A DNA stretch of 9,539 nucleotides from Thermoplasmatota archaeon. GTDB taxonomy: Archaea > Thermoplasmatota > E2 > DHVEG-1. The notes beneath the pieces were generated by a model. It saw only the letters and a program-made list of their open reading frames with translations, searched no databases and was not told where the DNA came from. The translations under genes were made by a program, and so were the position numbers. The DNA is taken from the NCBI GenBank assembly GCA_030605515.1, contig JAUWIE010000109.1:1-9539 (forward strand), written 5' to 3'. This document shows, in pieces, positions 1 to 5,961 of the stretch (the first letter of the stretch is position 1; each line of letters begins with the position of its first letter).

Positions 1-225
1 CACAAGTTTTTCAACATCTCTAGGTAATTCGATTTTTTTATTTCTAATAAAAGAATCCCCGATATGAGTGTGAGAATTGATAACAGATGGTATAATATGA
101 CCCTTGCAAATTGGTTTATTAGGGGGGTTTCCTGTTCCTGTTTCTAGAATTAAATGGTTCTCCCAACCTAGGTATCCTTTTTGAAAACCATCAATAGTTA
201 GAATTTCCCCTGATACATAATCCAT
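1..225 (-). CDS. Amidohydrolase-family protein, N-terminal part (runs off the window)
   Basis: I translated this by hand from the ATG at 225-223 on the minus strand; it stays open for 75 codons to the window edge. The protein opens with a short beta-type segment (MDYVSGEILTIDGF). It then has HIIPSVINSHTHIGD at about residues 43-57, which contains the HxH metal-binding motif (H52, H54) of the first strand of the amidohydrolase TIM barrel. It continues with LPRDVEKLV (67-75), an arrangement I recall from archaeal amidohydrolases. A metal-dependent hydrolase of C-N or related bonds is therefore likely, but the substrate cannot be read from this piece. There is no SD ahead of the ATG: the preceding bases on the coding strand are a run of eight T. 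With a TATA-like TTTTAAAC near 258-251, a leaderless start is plausible. It lies 47 bases beyond the DUF35 gene on the same strand and may or may not be cotranscribed with it. Confidence 0.75.
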   Translation of the reverse strand, partial: MDYVSGEILTIDGFQKGYLGWENHLILETGTGNPPNKPICKGHIIPSVINSHTHIGDSFIRNKKIELPRDVEKLV

Positions 226-226
226 T

Positions 227-266
227 AAAAAAAAGTAAATAGGGGATTATGTTTAAAATCTTCCCT
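227..266 (-). terminator. Hairpin plus T8 run after the thiolase/DUF35 block
   Basis: Just beyond the stop of the last DUF35 gene, positions 241-248 (AGGGGATT) can pair with 257-266 (AATCTTCCCT) as 4+4 bp with a 2-base bulge and an 8-base loop. In the minus-strand direction this is followed by 6 bases and then eight T (234-227). T-runs are the core of archaeal intrinsic terminators, so the operon could end here. The same bases also hold a TATA-like TTTTAAAC (258-251) at about the right distance for a leaderless amidohydrolase start at 225, so the stretch could be a promoter instead, or both. Confidence 0.35.
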
Positions 267-272
267 ACTAAT

Positions 273-752
273 CTATTTCTTTTTAAAGTATAGTATATCT
301 TTTAATGTACCTTCTCGTTTGTCCTTAGGTTTTAATACTGCTTCAACATGAACGCCTTGCAATTCCTCATCAGGTTTATCTGTCTTGATAACTCCTAATA
401 ATGAGCCATCTGTTTGATCAATGTTGATCAAACCAATTACTTTTGGTTCCTTTAATTTTTTCCCATAGGAATCAATTGTTGCAATAGTAAAGAGTTTTAT
501 GCTTCCCTTTGAAGGTACTTCAAACCATTTCTCTTCAGGTATTTCACAGAAGCAATCCTCACAGTAAAGTCTAGGAGGAAAAAATACTTTATTACATTCA
601 GGACATTTTGTTGCTAGGAAGGTATCGTTTTTCATAAGATGTTTAAAGAATTTATCACCCGCAACTCCACTGAGATAAAGATAGTCGGCTTGCATATTTC
701 CACGCCAATGCATTGGAGAGGTTGGATCAGTTTGTTTCTCTAGAAATGTCAT
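273..752 (-). CDS. DUF35 zinc-ribbon/OB-fold protein, thiolase partner subunit (copy 2)
   Basis: 159 aa. The layout is the DUF35 one: an N-terminal helical segment (about 20-45), a rubredoxin-like zinc ribbon with C50-x2-C53 and C64-x2-C67 around a VFFPPRLYC stretch, then an OB-fold (about 80-157). DUF35 proteins are not enzymes by themselves. In known cases they bind thiolase-fold partners: archaeal acetyl-CoA thiolase with HMG-CoA synthase, BbsA with BbsB, and ChsH2-DUF35 with Ltp2. There they shape the CoA and acyl site or channel the intermediate. The start ATG shares one base with the stop of the preceding DUF35 gene (TAATG) and has a strong SD, AGGAGGTGG, about 7 bases upstream inside that gene, so the two are translationally coupled. 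It is clearly a paralogue of its neighbour, with the same Cys spacing and a shared ending of the type KDIxYFK. The specific partner (first or second thiolase-fold protein) is inference. Confidence 0.9.
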   Translation of the reverse strand: MTFLEKQTDPTSPMHWRGNMQADYLYLSGVAGDKFFKHLMKNDTFLATKCPECNKVFFPPRLYCEDCFCEIPEEKWFEVPSKGSIKLFTIATIDSYGKKLKEPKVIGLINIDQTDGSLLGVIKTDKPDEELQGVHVEAVLKPKDKREGTLKDILYFKKK

Positions 753-1288
753 TATTTTCCACCTCCTTTTAAAGGTTTAAAATATTTGATATCTGTAATT
801 GCTCCGGTTCTTTCCTTTTCTGGCTTCCACACGGCTTTTACTTTCATTCCAATATGTAGCTCTTCAGGTTTCATCTCACCAAAGTAATGCATAAAACCAT
901 GTTGAGGTGAAGCTCCATCAATTGAAATAACACCTATTAATATTGGATCTTTGATTCGGCGGGCATCACCATCAAGATAAGCAATTGAGAATGTTTCAAC
1001 AGTCCCGGTATCTTTTATATATAACCATTTATCTGTTGGTTTGTAGCAGTATTCACAAAACATCCTAGGTGGAACAATTACTCGATCACATTTATTACAA
1101 CATCTTGCGATGATTTTACCATTCTTAAGTTCCTGTAGGAATCTGCTTATTGCTGGACCCATTGCCCAAGAATATTGTACTTCAGGTTCCCACCAAGTAT
1201 AAGTTTTATTTTTATTTCGTATGTCTTTTCTTGAGACATGAGTACCAGGTGCGTATTTTGGATATCCTTCTTTTTTCATTGACATCAT
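752..1288 (-). CDS. DUF35 zinc-ribbon/OB-fold protein, thiolase partner subunit (copy 1)
   Basis: 178 aa, about 19 residues longer than the neighbouring copy, mostly at the N-terminus and in an OB-fold loop around 124-137. Residues 31-55 form the usual Trp-rich N-terminal helical part. The zinc ribbon uses C64-x2-C67 and C78-x2-C81, with an extra C63 beside it and the PPRMFC stretch between the pairs. The OB-fold covers about 93-170. Three ATGs lie at the start (1288, 1285, 1279); the first is preferred because GAGGTG at 1302-1297 stands 8 bases upstream. That SD overlaps the TGA stop of the preceding thiolase-fold gene (1298-1296). It presumably forms a stable complex with one or both thiolase-fold proteins encoded directly upstream. 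Family assignment is firm; the partner and the effect on activity are inferred from known thiolase-DUF35 complexes. Confidence 0.9.
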   Translation of the reverse strand: MMSMKKEGYPKYAPGTHVSRKDIRNKNKTYTWWEPEVQYSWAMGPAISRFLQELKNGKIIARCCNKCDRVIVPPRMFCEYCYKPTDKWLYIKDTGTVETFSIAYLDGDARRIKDPILIGVISIDGASPQHGFMHYFGEMKPEELHIGMKVKAVWKPEKERTGAITDIKYFKPLKGGGK

Positions 1289-1295
1289 ATTTTTT

Positions 1296-1302
1296 TCACC
1301 TC
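1296..1302 (-). promoter_or_regulatory. SD of the first DUF35 gene fused to the upstream stop codon
   Basis: The minus strand reads GAGGTGA here: the SD for the DUF35 start at 1288 and the TGA stop of the thiolase-fold gene share bases. A ribosome finishing the thiolase-fold protein stops on the SD of the next gene, which favours coupled synthesis. Confidence 0.7.
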
Positions 1303-2456
1303 TTCATCACAATTACAGTACCCATTTGCATAATATCACCCCAAGCTTGACCGACTCCAATTTGAGGATCAGTTGGTATCTGTCTTTTACCTGCTTTCCC
1401 TGCTAGCTGCCAATATAGTTCACATACTTTTTGACCCATAGTAGCTGCGATAGGATTTCCAACACCAAGAAGTCCACCAGAAGGACAAATAGGAAGATTA
1501 CCATCTCTTTGGGTTACACCTTCACGTGTTAATATTGGTGCTTCACCCTTGTCACATAAAAGAAGACCTTCCATATGCTGAAGCTCTTTATAGTCAAACG
1601 GGTCGTATGGTTCAGCGAAATCAATTTCTTTTCTTGGATTATCAATACCAGCCATTTTATAAGCCATCTTAGCGGCATTAGCTACATAACGTGGGAAATA
1701 TAAATCTCTATTAGTCCACATTGTACTATCAATATTCCAGCCGACACCAGCTATTGTAATAGGATCCTCAACATACTTTTTCGCTTTTTCCTCAGAGCAT
1801 AAAATCAATGCAGAAGCACCATCACTTGGTGGACTTATATCAAGTCTTTGAACCGGCCAGGCTACAACCTCGGAGTTTAATACATCATCAATTGTGATGT
1901 TTTCATCTGGTAATTGTGCACATGGATGACCAACTGCGTTTCTCTTGTTTTTAACTGCTACTCTAGCAATGTCTTCCTTCTTGATATTATGAACAGTCAT
2001 ATATCTATTCATTTCCATTGCAAATAACCATACTAGATTGGTGTTTAATGGCCTATCTAAAAATGGGTCCCATATATGACGGAAAGCTGTCTGCGGATGA
2101 GGAAAACAAGACCCCATTTTTTCTTCACATACAACAAGTGCAACATCAGCGACTCCAGAGGCTACATGCCACCAGCCAGCAATTGGTGCGAAAACACCGG
2201 TTCCACCACCGTTAAACACTCTAACATATGGTTTGTTTGCAGCTGCTGCGCCATCAAGTAGATTTTCACCTTTTAAATGAATACCATCAAAAGCATCAGG
2301 GGCACTACCCATAATAACCATATCCAAATCCTTTTTCTCAATCCCTGCATCTTCCATTGCCATCTTCGTTGCTAAAAACGAGAGTTCTTTACCAGTTTCC
2401 TGCAATATCCTTCTAAACAAGGTCATACCAGCTCCAATAACAGCTACTTTTCTCAT
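1296..2456 (-). CDS. SCP2-type thiolase-fold protein lacking the catalytic Cys and His
   Basis: 386 aa from the ATG at 2456. A GTG at 2465 is in frame, but it lies inside the SD (GGGAGGTG) and so cannot be the start. The thiolase fold is clear: VAVIGAGMTLF at 4-14, SGVADVALVVCEEKM at 100-114, LDISPPSDGASALIL at 205-219, and a SGGLLGVGNPIAATM motif near the C-terminus. The catalytic positions differ from a working thiolase. Where the nucleophile is expected (usual form ACASG) the protein has NGGGTG at 82-87, placing a Gly (about G84). The GHP motif is GNP (N334). The usual HDxF or NEAF is YDPF (Y284). The last Cys motif is AWGD (W372). Two roles are possible: a non-catalytic subunit of a heteromeric thiolase with the gene upstream, or a repurposed enzyme such as a retro-aldolase, as in Ltp2-DUF35. 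It sits between its thiolase paralogue and two DUF35 genes, with gaps of 5 and 7 bases. Confidence 0.9.
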   Translation of the reverse strand: MRKVAVIGAGMTLFRRILQETGKELSFLATKMAMEDAGIEKKDLDMVIMGSAPDAFDGIHLKGENLLDGAAAANKPYVRVFNGGGTGVFAPIAGWWHVASGVADVALVVCEEKMGSCFPHPQTAFRHIWDPFLDRPLNTNLVWLFAMEMNRYMTVHNIKKEDIARVAVKNKRNAVGHPCAQLPDENITIDDVLNSEVVAWPVQRLDISPPSDGASALILCSEEKAKKYVEDPITIAGVGWNIDSTMWTNRDLYFPRYVANAAKMAYKMAGIDNPRKEIDFAEPYDPFDYKELQHMEGLLLCDKGEAPILTREGVTQRDGNLPICPSGGLLGVGNPIAATMGQKVCELYWQLAGKAGKRQIPTDPQIGVGQAWGDIMQMGTVIVMKR

Positions 2457-2461
2457 TTTTT

Positions 2462-2470
2462 TCACCTCCC
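2462..2470 (-). promoter_or_regulatory. SD of the second thiolase-fold gene fused to the upstream stop codon
   Basis: The minus strand reads GGGAGGTGA. The final TGA is the stop of the first thiolase-fold gene, and GGGAGGTG is the SD for the ATG at 2456, 6 bases further on. It decides the start of the second gene against the in-frame GTG at 2465, and it implies translational coupling of the two thiolase-fold subunits. Confidence 0.7.
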
Positions 2471-3703
2471 AAAAATGGCAACAGCGCCACTACCTGAAGG
2501 TATACCACGCCATGATTGTGCAATTCCAATATCGACATCTGATAATTGCTTCTTCCCAGCATGACCCCGTAGCTGAGTAACAATTTCAAGTGATTTTTGT
2601 AAACCCGTTGCTTCAAAACAATTACCAACTCCTAAAGATCCACCTGAAGTATTAGTTGGAAGTGATCCACTAATGTCCAATTCCCCATCTTCAAGTAATT
2701 TCCCTGCTTTACCAGAATCAGCAAGACCTAAGGCTTCAAGATGTTGAAGTTCTTTGTATGAGAAACGATCATCCACCTCTGCAATATTTATTTCCTTTTT
2801 TGGATTGGTGATCCCTGCCATTTTATAGGCCATATCAGACGCCATTTTAGCATAATCAGCATTCATTTTTCTTGTAGAAAGCCAAGGTGTCTCAGAACAC
2901 CACCCGAATCCTTTTAACCAAATCGGTTCCACATCTAATTTTTTAGCTGTTTTTTCATCAGCGAGAACAAATGCGATACATCCATCGACATTTGGACTAA
3001 TATCAAGTCTTTTAACAGGTTTAAATAGATATTCCGAGTTCATTACATCTTCAACAGAAATATTTGCCTCATAATCTGCATATGGAGTGTTAAACGCATT
3101 TTTTTTATTTTTCACTACTACTTGAGCACATTGTTCCTCAGTTGTACCTGTTTTTTTTAGGTAATGTTGCATTTCTAACCCGGCTAAAAAATATGGATGA
3201 ATCCTGTTTTTTTCATTACTAGATCCAACAATTGGTTTTGGTTTTTCTTTAGGATACGATGGGCTACCAACATAGTTTTGTCTTTCCACAGGACCAGATA
3301 CTGGTTTTTCAAATAAGGGATCATATGCATGAAGTACTACGTCCCCAAATGTTAAAAGATCAGATATTTTACTATGTGCTTCAACTGAAACAACATCCAT
3401 TTGCCCGGTTTTAATCTGCATAAAAGCGTTTCCTAAGCCATATATTCCATCGCCACAGACAGTACAACAAGGTCGTAATGTTGCTCCTATTTGATCAGGA
3501 ACAAACTCATCGAAAATACTGAAACCTTCGTAGAAATCCTCAGCACAGGTTATAAAGCTGTCAACATCTTTTCTTGGGTCAACACCTGCGTCAATATAGG
3601 CTTTTTGACAAGCCTCAAACATTAACTCCTTCCATGATACATCAGGAGTCATTGAATTAAAATCAGTATTTCCTATACCAACAATTGCTATTCTTCTGTT
3701 CAT
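2462..3703 (-). CDS. SCP2-type thiolase-fold protein with nucleophilic Cys retained
   Basis: 413 aa, slightly longer than usual for the family because of an insertion at about 128-172 (a Pro/Lys-rich stretch). The N-terminus IAIVGIGNTDF is typical. CTVCGDGIYGLG (80-91) places C83 at the nucleophile position, judged by its distance to the KTGQMD stretch at 99-104. Later blocks are RLDISPNVDG (232-241), DDRF (311-314, where SCP2 thiolases have HDxF) and SGGSLGVGNCFEATGL (353-368), where the His of GHP is Asn (N361) followed by a Cys. The end has QSWRGIPSG in place of the second Cys motif. It is a paralogue of the next gene, with long shared blocks such as MAYKMAGI and YKELQH. Expected role: cleavage or condensation of a C-C bond in an acyl-CoA, together with the neighbouring paralogue and DUF35 subunits. 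The substrate is not known. Start: ATG with GGGGGA about 9 bases upstream. Confidence 0.9.
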   Translation of the reverse strand: MNRRIAIVGIGNTDFNSMTPDVSWKELMFEACQKAYIDAGVDPRKDVDSFITCAEDFYEGFSIFDEFVPDQIGATLRPCCTVCGDGIYGLGNAFMQIKTGQMDVVSVEAHSKISDLLTFGDVVLHAYDPLFEKPVSGPVERQNYVGSPSYPKEKPKPIVGSSNEKNRIHPYFLAGLEMQHYLKKTGTTEEQCAQVVVKNKKNAFNTPYADYEANISVEDVMNSEYLFKPVKRLDISPNVDGCIAFVLADEKTAKKLDVEPIWLKGFGWCSETPWLSTRKMNADYAKMASDMAYKMAGITNPKKEINIAEVDDRFSYKELQHLEALGLADSGKAGKLLEDGELDISGSLPTNTSGGSLGVGNCFEATGLQKSLEIVTQLRGHAGKKQLSDVDIGIAQSWRGIPSGSGAVAIFGR

Positions 3704-3783
3704 ATTATAAATTCCCCCAGGATATTTTATAATGATGCTTTAGATCCACTTTTTTCTTAATGGTGGCGTTTGATAGTGATATA

Positions 3784-3810
3784 ATATCCTGATAAAAGCT
3801 TTATGGATAT
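3784..3810. repeat. Imperfect inverted repeat (11 bp, 3-base loop)
   Basis: ATATCC (3784-3789) pairs with GGATAT (3805-3810). Inside it, ATAAA (3792-3796) pairs with TTTAT (3800-3804) around an AGC loop, with a 2-base bulge (TG) on one arm. A further AGGATATT at 3719-3726 is an inverted copy of AATATCCT at 3783-3790. The dyad abuts a TATA-like element on the minus strand, so it could be an operator or an mRNA hairpin between the synthetase and thiolase cistrons. Confidence 0.4.
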
Positions 3811-3811
3811 C

Positions 3812-3819
3812 AAAAAAAA
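3812..3819 (-). terminator. T8 run after the acyl-CoA synthetase gene
   Basis: Eight A on the plus strand, so eight T in the direction of the synthetase gene, about 30 bases past its stop. T-runs terminate archaeal RNA polymerase without needing a preceding hairpin; here the hairpin follows the run instead of preceding it. It could give partial termination before the thiolase block. Confidence 0.35.
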
Positions 3820-3849
3820 TTAGAGAAGTGTTAATGAGTTTTATTACTT

Positions 3850-5784
3850 TTAAATAGCATCAGATATTTTTTCTAAGGATTCAGGGTTTTCAATTGATGA
3901 TAAATCTCCAACTTCTTTTCCTAAATATTTTGCTCTTATAGCTCTTCTAACAATCTTTGCTGATCTTGTCTTAGGTAAATCCTTTACGAATTTTATATCA
4001 CGTGGTTTAAGTGTTTTTCCCATAATTTTTATGACCTGTCCCTTAAGTTCTTCTTTTAATGTTTCATCTGGTTTATAATTTGCTTGTAGGACAACAAAAC
4101 AAACGATATCCTCACCTTTTATTTCATCAGGAACTCCAATTGTTGCAGCTTCCGATACAGCAGAATGTTCAATAAGTGCAGCTTCTATTTCCGCAGGACC
4201 TGTTCGCCTTCCAGCAATTTTAATTGTATCATCGCTTCTTCCATGAAGGAACCAAAAACCGTTTTCGTCTATTAGAGCCCAGTCCCCATGATACCATATA
4301 TTTGGCCATTTTGACCAATATGTATCAATATATCGATCTGGTTCATTCCAGAATCCTCTAGTCATTGATGGTGCAGGTTTCTTTGCTACGAGATGCCCCA
4401 TTTTTCCACGTATAGGTTTTCCGTTTTCATCGAAAACATCAATATCCATACCAAGGCCAGGTCCACGAAGTGTACATGGTTTAAGTGAAGTTATCGGAAG
4501 TGGTGACAGGAAGCATCCAACGATTTCTGTTCCTCCTGAAATATTGATAATCGGGATTTTTTTACCACCGATTTTTTCAAAAAACCAATTCCAAGAATCA
4601 GGATCCCATGGTTCACCAGTAGAACCAAGAAGCCTTAAAGAGCTAAGATCATGTTTCTTGACCCATTCATCGCCATATCTCATGAGTAAACGAATAGCTG
4701 TTGGAGAAATACCAAATGTTTTGATTTTATGTTTCTCGACAAGTTCCCATAATCTATCTGGCTCAGGAAAGTTGGGTGCACCTTCAAAAATTACGATGTT
4801 ACCACAGAAATTTTGAACACCAATAATCATCCAAGGGCCCATCATCCAGCCGATATCAGTAAGCCAGAAAAACACATCGTCTTCCTTAACATCAAAATAA
4901 TAACCAAGTTCTTTAGATATTTGAGCAAGAGCACCACCATGTGTATGTACTGTTCCCTTTGGCTTACCTGTTGTTCCAGAAGAAAAAAGTATCATAGCAT
5001 AATCTTCAGAGTCCATATGCATCGTTTCGCATTCCTCTGATTGATTTGATATTATCTCATTCCACCATATATCCCTATCATTCTTCCATGAAACATCTAT
5101 TCCAAGTCTCTTAAAAACAATGACGTGCTCAATAGTGGATACAGTATCAATTGTTTTATCAACCTCTTTTTTAATTTCAACTGTTTTACCTCGTCTTACT
5201 GAGCCATCAGCTGTAAGTAAAATTTTAGCTCCAGCGATTTCTAAACGAGAAGCAAGTGCATGACCACCGAAACCTGAGAAAATTGGAATACTGATAGCAC
5301 CGATTTTAATTGATGCTAAAAAACCGATGACAATTTCAGGTACCATCGGCATATAAATTCCAACACGATCACCTTTTTCAATACCAAGTTCTTTTAATGC
5401 ATTAGCAAATTTACTAACCTCTCTATTTAACTCCCCGTAGGTTAATTTTCTTACATCTCCTTTTTCATTTTCCCAAGTAATTGCAATATTATGTTTCTTA
5501 TTGGATTTTATATGTTTATCAATGCAGTTATGAACTATGTTTATCTTTCCATTTACAAACCATTTTGTCCATTGAATCCCCTTAGAATCATCATAAACTT
5601 TTTCATATGGTTTGTACCATTCAATATCCAAATCCTTAATTACTGCATCCCAAAACCATCCAATATCATCTGTTGATTTCTTGATTAATTCATCATAATC
5701 TTTGATATCATGTTTTTTCATGAATCTTGTAATATTAGCTTTTTCAATGTATTCATCTGTTGGTTTCCATACAATATCATCCAT
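3850..5784 (-). CDS. AMP-forming acyl-CoA synthetase (ACS-like, ANL superfamily)
   Basis: 644 aa, the length of acetyl-CoA synthetases. It activates a carboxylate in two steps, through an acyl-AMP and then the CoA thioester. Visible parts: an ACS-type N-terminal domain (about 40-100, with WFWDAVIKDLDIEWY), the P-loop FSSGTTGKPKG (267-277), STGEPWD (388-394), ISGGTEI (415-421), the hinge region YHGDWA (498-503) with GRSDDTIKIAGRR (515-527), and the C-terminal catalytic Lys in KTRSAKIVRR (K610). All residues needed for catalysis appear present. In acetate-specific enzymes the GGTE region reads WWQTE, with a Trp closing the acyl pocket. Here it is ISGGTE, so a larger acid than acetate is likely. 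The gene has a strong SD (GGAGG) and is the first of the minus-strand series, 146 bases ahead of the thiolase-fold genes. It plausibly activates the acid whose CoA ester they handle; that link is inference. Confidence 0.9.
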   Translation of the reverse strand: MDDIVWKPTDEYIEKANITRFMKKHDIKDYDELIKKSTDDIGWFWDAVIKDLDIEWYKPYEKVYDDSKGIQWTKWFVNGKINIVHNCIDKHIKSNKKHNIAITWENEKGDVRKLTYGELNREVSKFANALKELGIEKGDRVGIYMPMVPEIVIGFLASIKIGAISIPIFSGFGGHALASRLEIAGAKILLTADGSVRRGKTVEIKKEVDKTIDTVSTIEHVIVFKRLGIDVSWKNDRDIWWNEIISNQSEECETMHMDSEDYAMILFSSGTTGKPKGTVHTHGGALAQISKELGYYFDVKEDDVFFWLTDIGWMMGPWMIIGVQNFCGNIVIFEGAPNFPEPDRLWELVEKHKIKTFGISPTAIRLLMRYGDEWVKKHDLSSLRLLGSTGEPWDPDSWNWFFEKIGGKKIPIINISGGTEIVGCFLSPLPITSLKPCTLRGPGLGMDIDVFDENGKPIRGKMGHLVAKKPAPSMTRGFWNEPDRYIDTYWSKWPNIWYHGDWALIDENGFWFLHGRSDDTIKIAGRRTGPAEIEAALIEHSAVSEAATIGVPDEIKGEDIVCFVVLQANYKPDETLKEELKGQVIKIMGKTLKPRDIKFVKDLPKTRSAKIVRRAIRAKYLGKEVGDLSSIENPESLEKISDAI

Positions 5785-5830
5785 TATACTTCCTCCATTT
5801 CACCTAATTATTACGGAGTTTTTTAATAGT

Positions 5831-5840
5831 TATTTATTTT
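5831..5840 (-). promoter_or_regulatory. TATA-like box for the acyl-CoA synthetase gene
   Basis: The minus strand reads AAAATAAATA. A start of transcription about 25 bases on would fall near 5810, leaving a leader of about 25 bases that holds the SD GGAGG. It is one half of a divergent promoter region shared with the ferredoxin gene. Confidence 0.45.
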
Positions 5841-5848
5841 GACTCGCA

Positions 5849-5859
5849 TTTCCGTAAAC
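5849..5859 (-). promoter_or_regulatory. Candidate operator half, GTTTACGGAAA
   Basis: This sequence resembles GATTTACGCAAT at 5923-5934 (plus strand) on the other side of the divergent promoter, and TATTTACGAATAT at the start of the HTH regulator gene (6761-6773). The shared core is TTTACGnAA (6763-6771 in the third copy reads TTTACGAAT). Short motifs recur by chance in AT-rich DNA, so this is a suggestion only. Confidence 0.2.
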
Positions 5860-5901
5860 AAGTTTCCTACTAAATATTTTCGTCTAAAGATTTACTATAA
5901 G

Positions 5902-5914
5902 AAAATATAAAATA
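5902..5914 (+). promoter_or_regulatory. TATA box for the ferredoxin gene
   Basis: AAAATATAAAATA is a good archaeal TATA element with A-rich sequence upstream where a BRE would sit. Transcription would begin near 5935, giving a leader of about 27 bases that contains the SD at 5946-5950. The candidate motif GATTTACGCAAT (5923-5934) lies between the box and the inferred start site, where a bound repressor would block initiation. Confidence 0.55.
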
Positions 5915-5961
5915 GGTACATTGATTTACGCAATCCAAAATAAACGGAGGCTTTGATAAAT

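Larger units (their letters stand above)
3704..3849 (-). promoter_or_regulatory. 146-base spacer: probable promoter or processing region ahead of the thiolase/DUF35 genes
   Basis: This is the only sizeable gap within the minus-strand series. On the coding strand it carries TATA-like sequences at 3789-3779 (GGATATTATAT) and 3732-3725 (TTATAAAA). The first would give a leader of about 50 bases with the SD at 3718-3713. The second is too close to the start codon to leave room for the SD. A separate promoter for the thiolase block is therefore possible, in addition to read-through from the synthetase gene. Confidence 0.4.

Noticed and set aside
1150..1350. Short plus-strand open frames opposite the thiolase/DUF35 and synthetase genes
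   Set aside because: No SD, no family features, low-complexity hydrophobic or basic translations; they are shadows of the minus-strand genes.
2457..2465. GTG at 2465 as start of the second thiolase-fold gene (adds three residues)
   Set aside because: The GTG is part of the SD GGGAGGTG itself; the ATG at 2456 has correct spacing.
5953..5961. TTG at 5953 as start of the ferredoxin
   Set aside because: It is only 2 bases after the SD GGAGG; the ATG at 5962 is at a usable distance and gives a normal N-terminus.
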